Source: Pelomonas sp. V22 (GTDB lineage Bacteria; Pseudomonadota; Gammaproteobacteria; Burkholderiales; Burkholderiaceae_C). Taken from it: a stretch of 64,000 nt of DNA. Below are positions 63,981-64,000 of the stretch, piece after piece (within the stretch, counting starts at the first letter, position 1; every line of letters starts with the position of its first letter). The stretch spans positions 62,001 through 126,000 of the forward strand of contig NZ_JAGIXS010000006.1 in assembly GCF_030014915.1 (NCBI RefSeq), given 5' to 3'. The notes under the pieces were generated by a model. It had not been told where the DNA came from. It did not search any database and saw only the letters and a program-made list of their open reading frames with translations. The position numbers and the translations under genes are program-made.

Positions 63981-64000
63981 TTAGGGCGGATGACGGACGG

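Overview
The window is 64 kb of very GC-rich chromosome, almost fully coding, with no tRNA, rRNA, insertion sequence, CRISPR array or prophage that I could recognise. Gene content and protein style point to a betaproteobacterium of the order Burkholderiales, most like the Roseateles/Rubrivivax/Pelomonas group (inference): DctPQM with a DctS/DctR pair, a DksA with a degenerate zinc site beside a COG0523 GTPase, a thiC-thiO-thiS-thiG-thiDE operon, a LiuR-like MerR regulator, and Lnt next to a CorC protein and glyQS. No gap between genes exceeds 300 bases.

Layout. 0.1-1.7 kb: a chemoreceptor. 1.7-9.2 kb (minus strand): a heavy-metal RND efflux operon (adaptor, pump, DUF3240, outer-membrane factor) continuing through 4-base ATGA overlaps into a lipoprotein and a membrane-anchored Fe-S/FAD oxidoreductase. 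9.3-13.5 kb: a divergent OmpR-type two-component system and a TonB-dependent receptor. 13.5-19.1 kb: DctR/DctS-like two-component system and a DctPQM TRAP transporter, ended by a perfect hairpin terminator. 19.2-29.8 kb: an FKBP isomerase, then nitrate assimilation: an ANTAR antiterminator (nasT), a 270-base control region (NtrC-like site, sigma-54 promoter, ANTAR-type hairpin, intrinsic terminator), nitrate ABC transporter, NirBD, NasA and the siroheme methyltransferase. 29.8-36.3 kb: DUF1203 protein, second chemoreceptor, CoaX, a potassium channel, a two-STAS-domain protein and DksA. 36.4-45.4 kb: COG0523 GTPase, CorC, Lnt, GlyQ, GlyS, a GmhB-like protein lacking catalytic aspartates, PlsC and a YgjP-type metallopeptidase. 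45.6-49.4 kb: metallo-beta-lactamase-fold hydrolase and divergent LiuR-like regulator, then a membrane protein/XRE regulator/serine hydrolase operon behind a palindromic operator. 49.4-56.5 kb: a MacAB-type ABC efflux operon facing a sigma-54 activator/kinase pair; the shared intergenic region has two 18-bp palindromes and a sigma-54-type promoter. 56.6-58.2 kb: three small genes. 58.2-63.9 kb (minus strand): the thiamine operon.

The regulatory logic is the strongest part: several gene groups carry their controlling proteins and recognisable DNA or RNA targets beside them. The most noteworthy points are the nas leader, the palindromic activator sites of the ABC efflux operon, the GmhB-like protein with two missing catalytic aspartates, and the oxidoreductase appended to the metal-efflux operon. 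I found no clearly new defence or mobile system.
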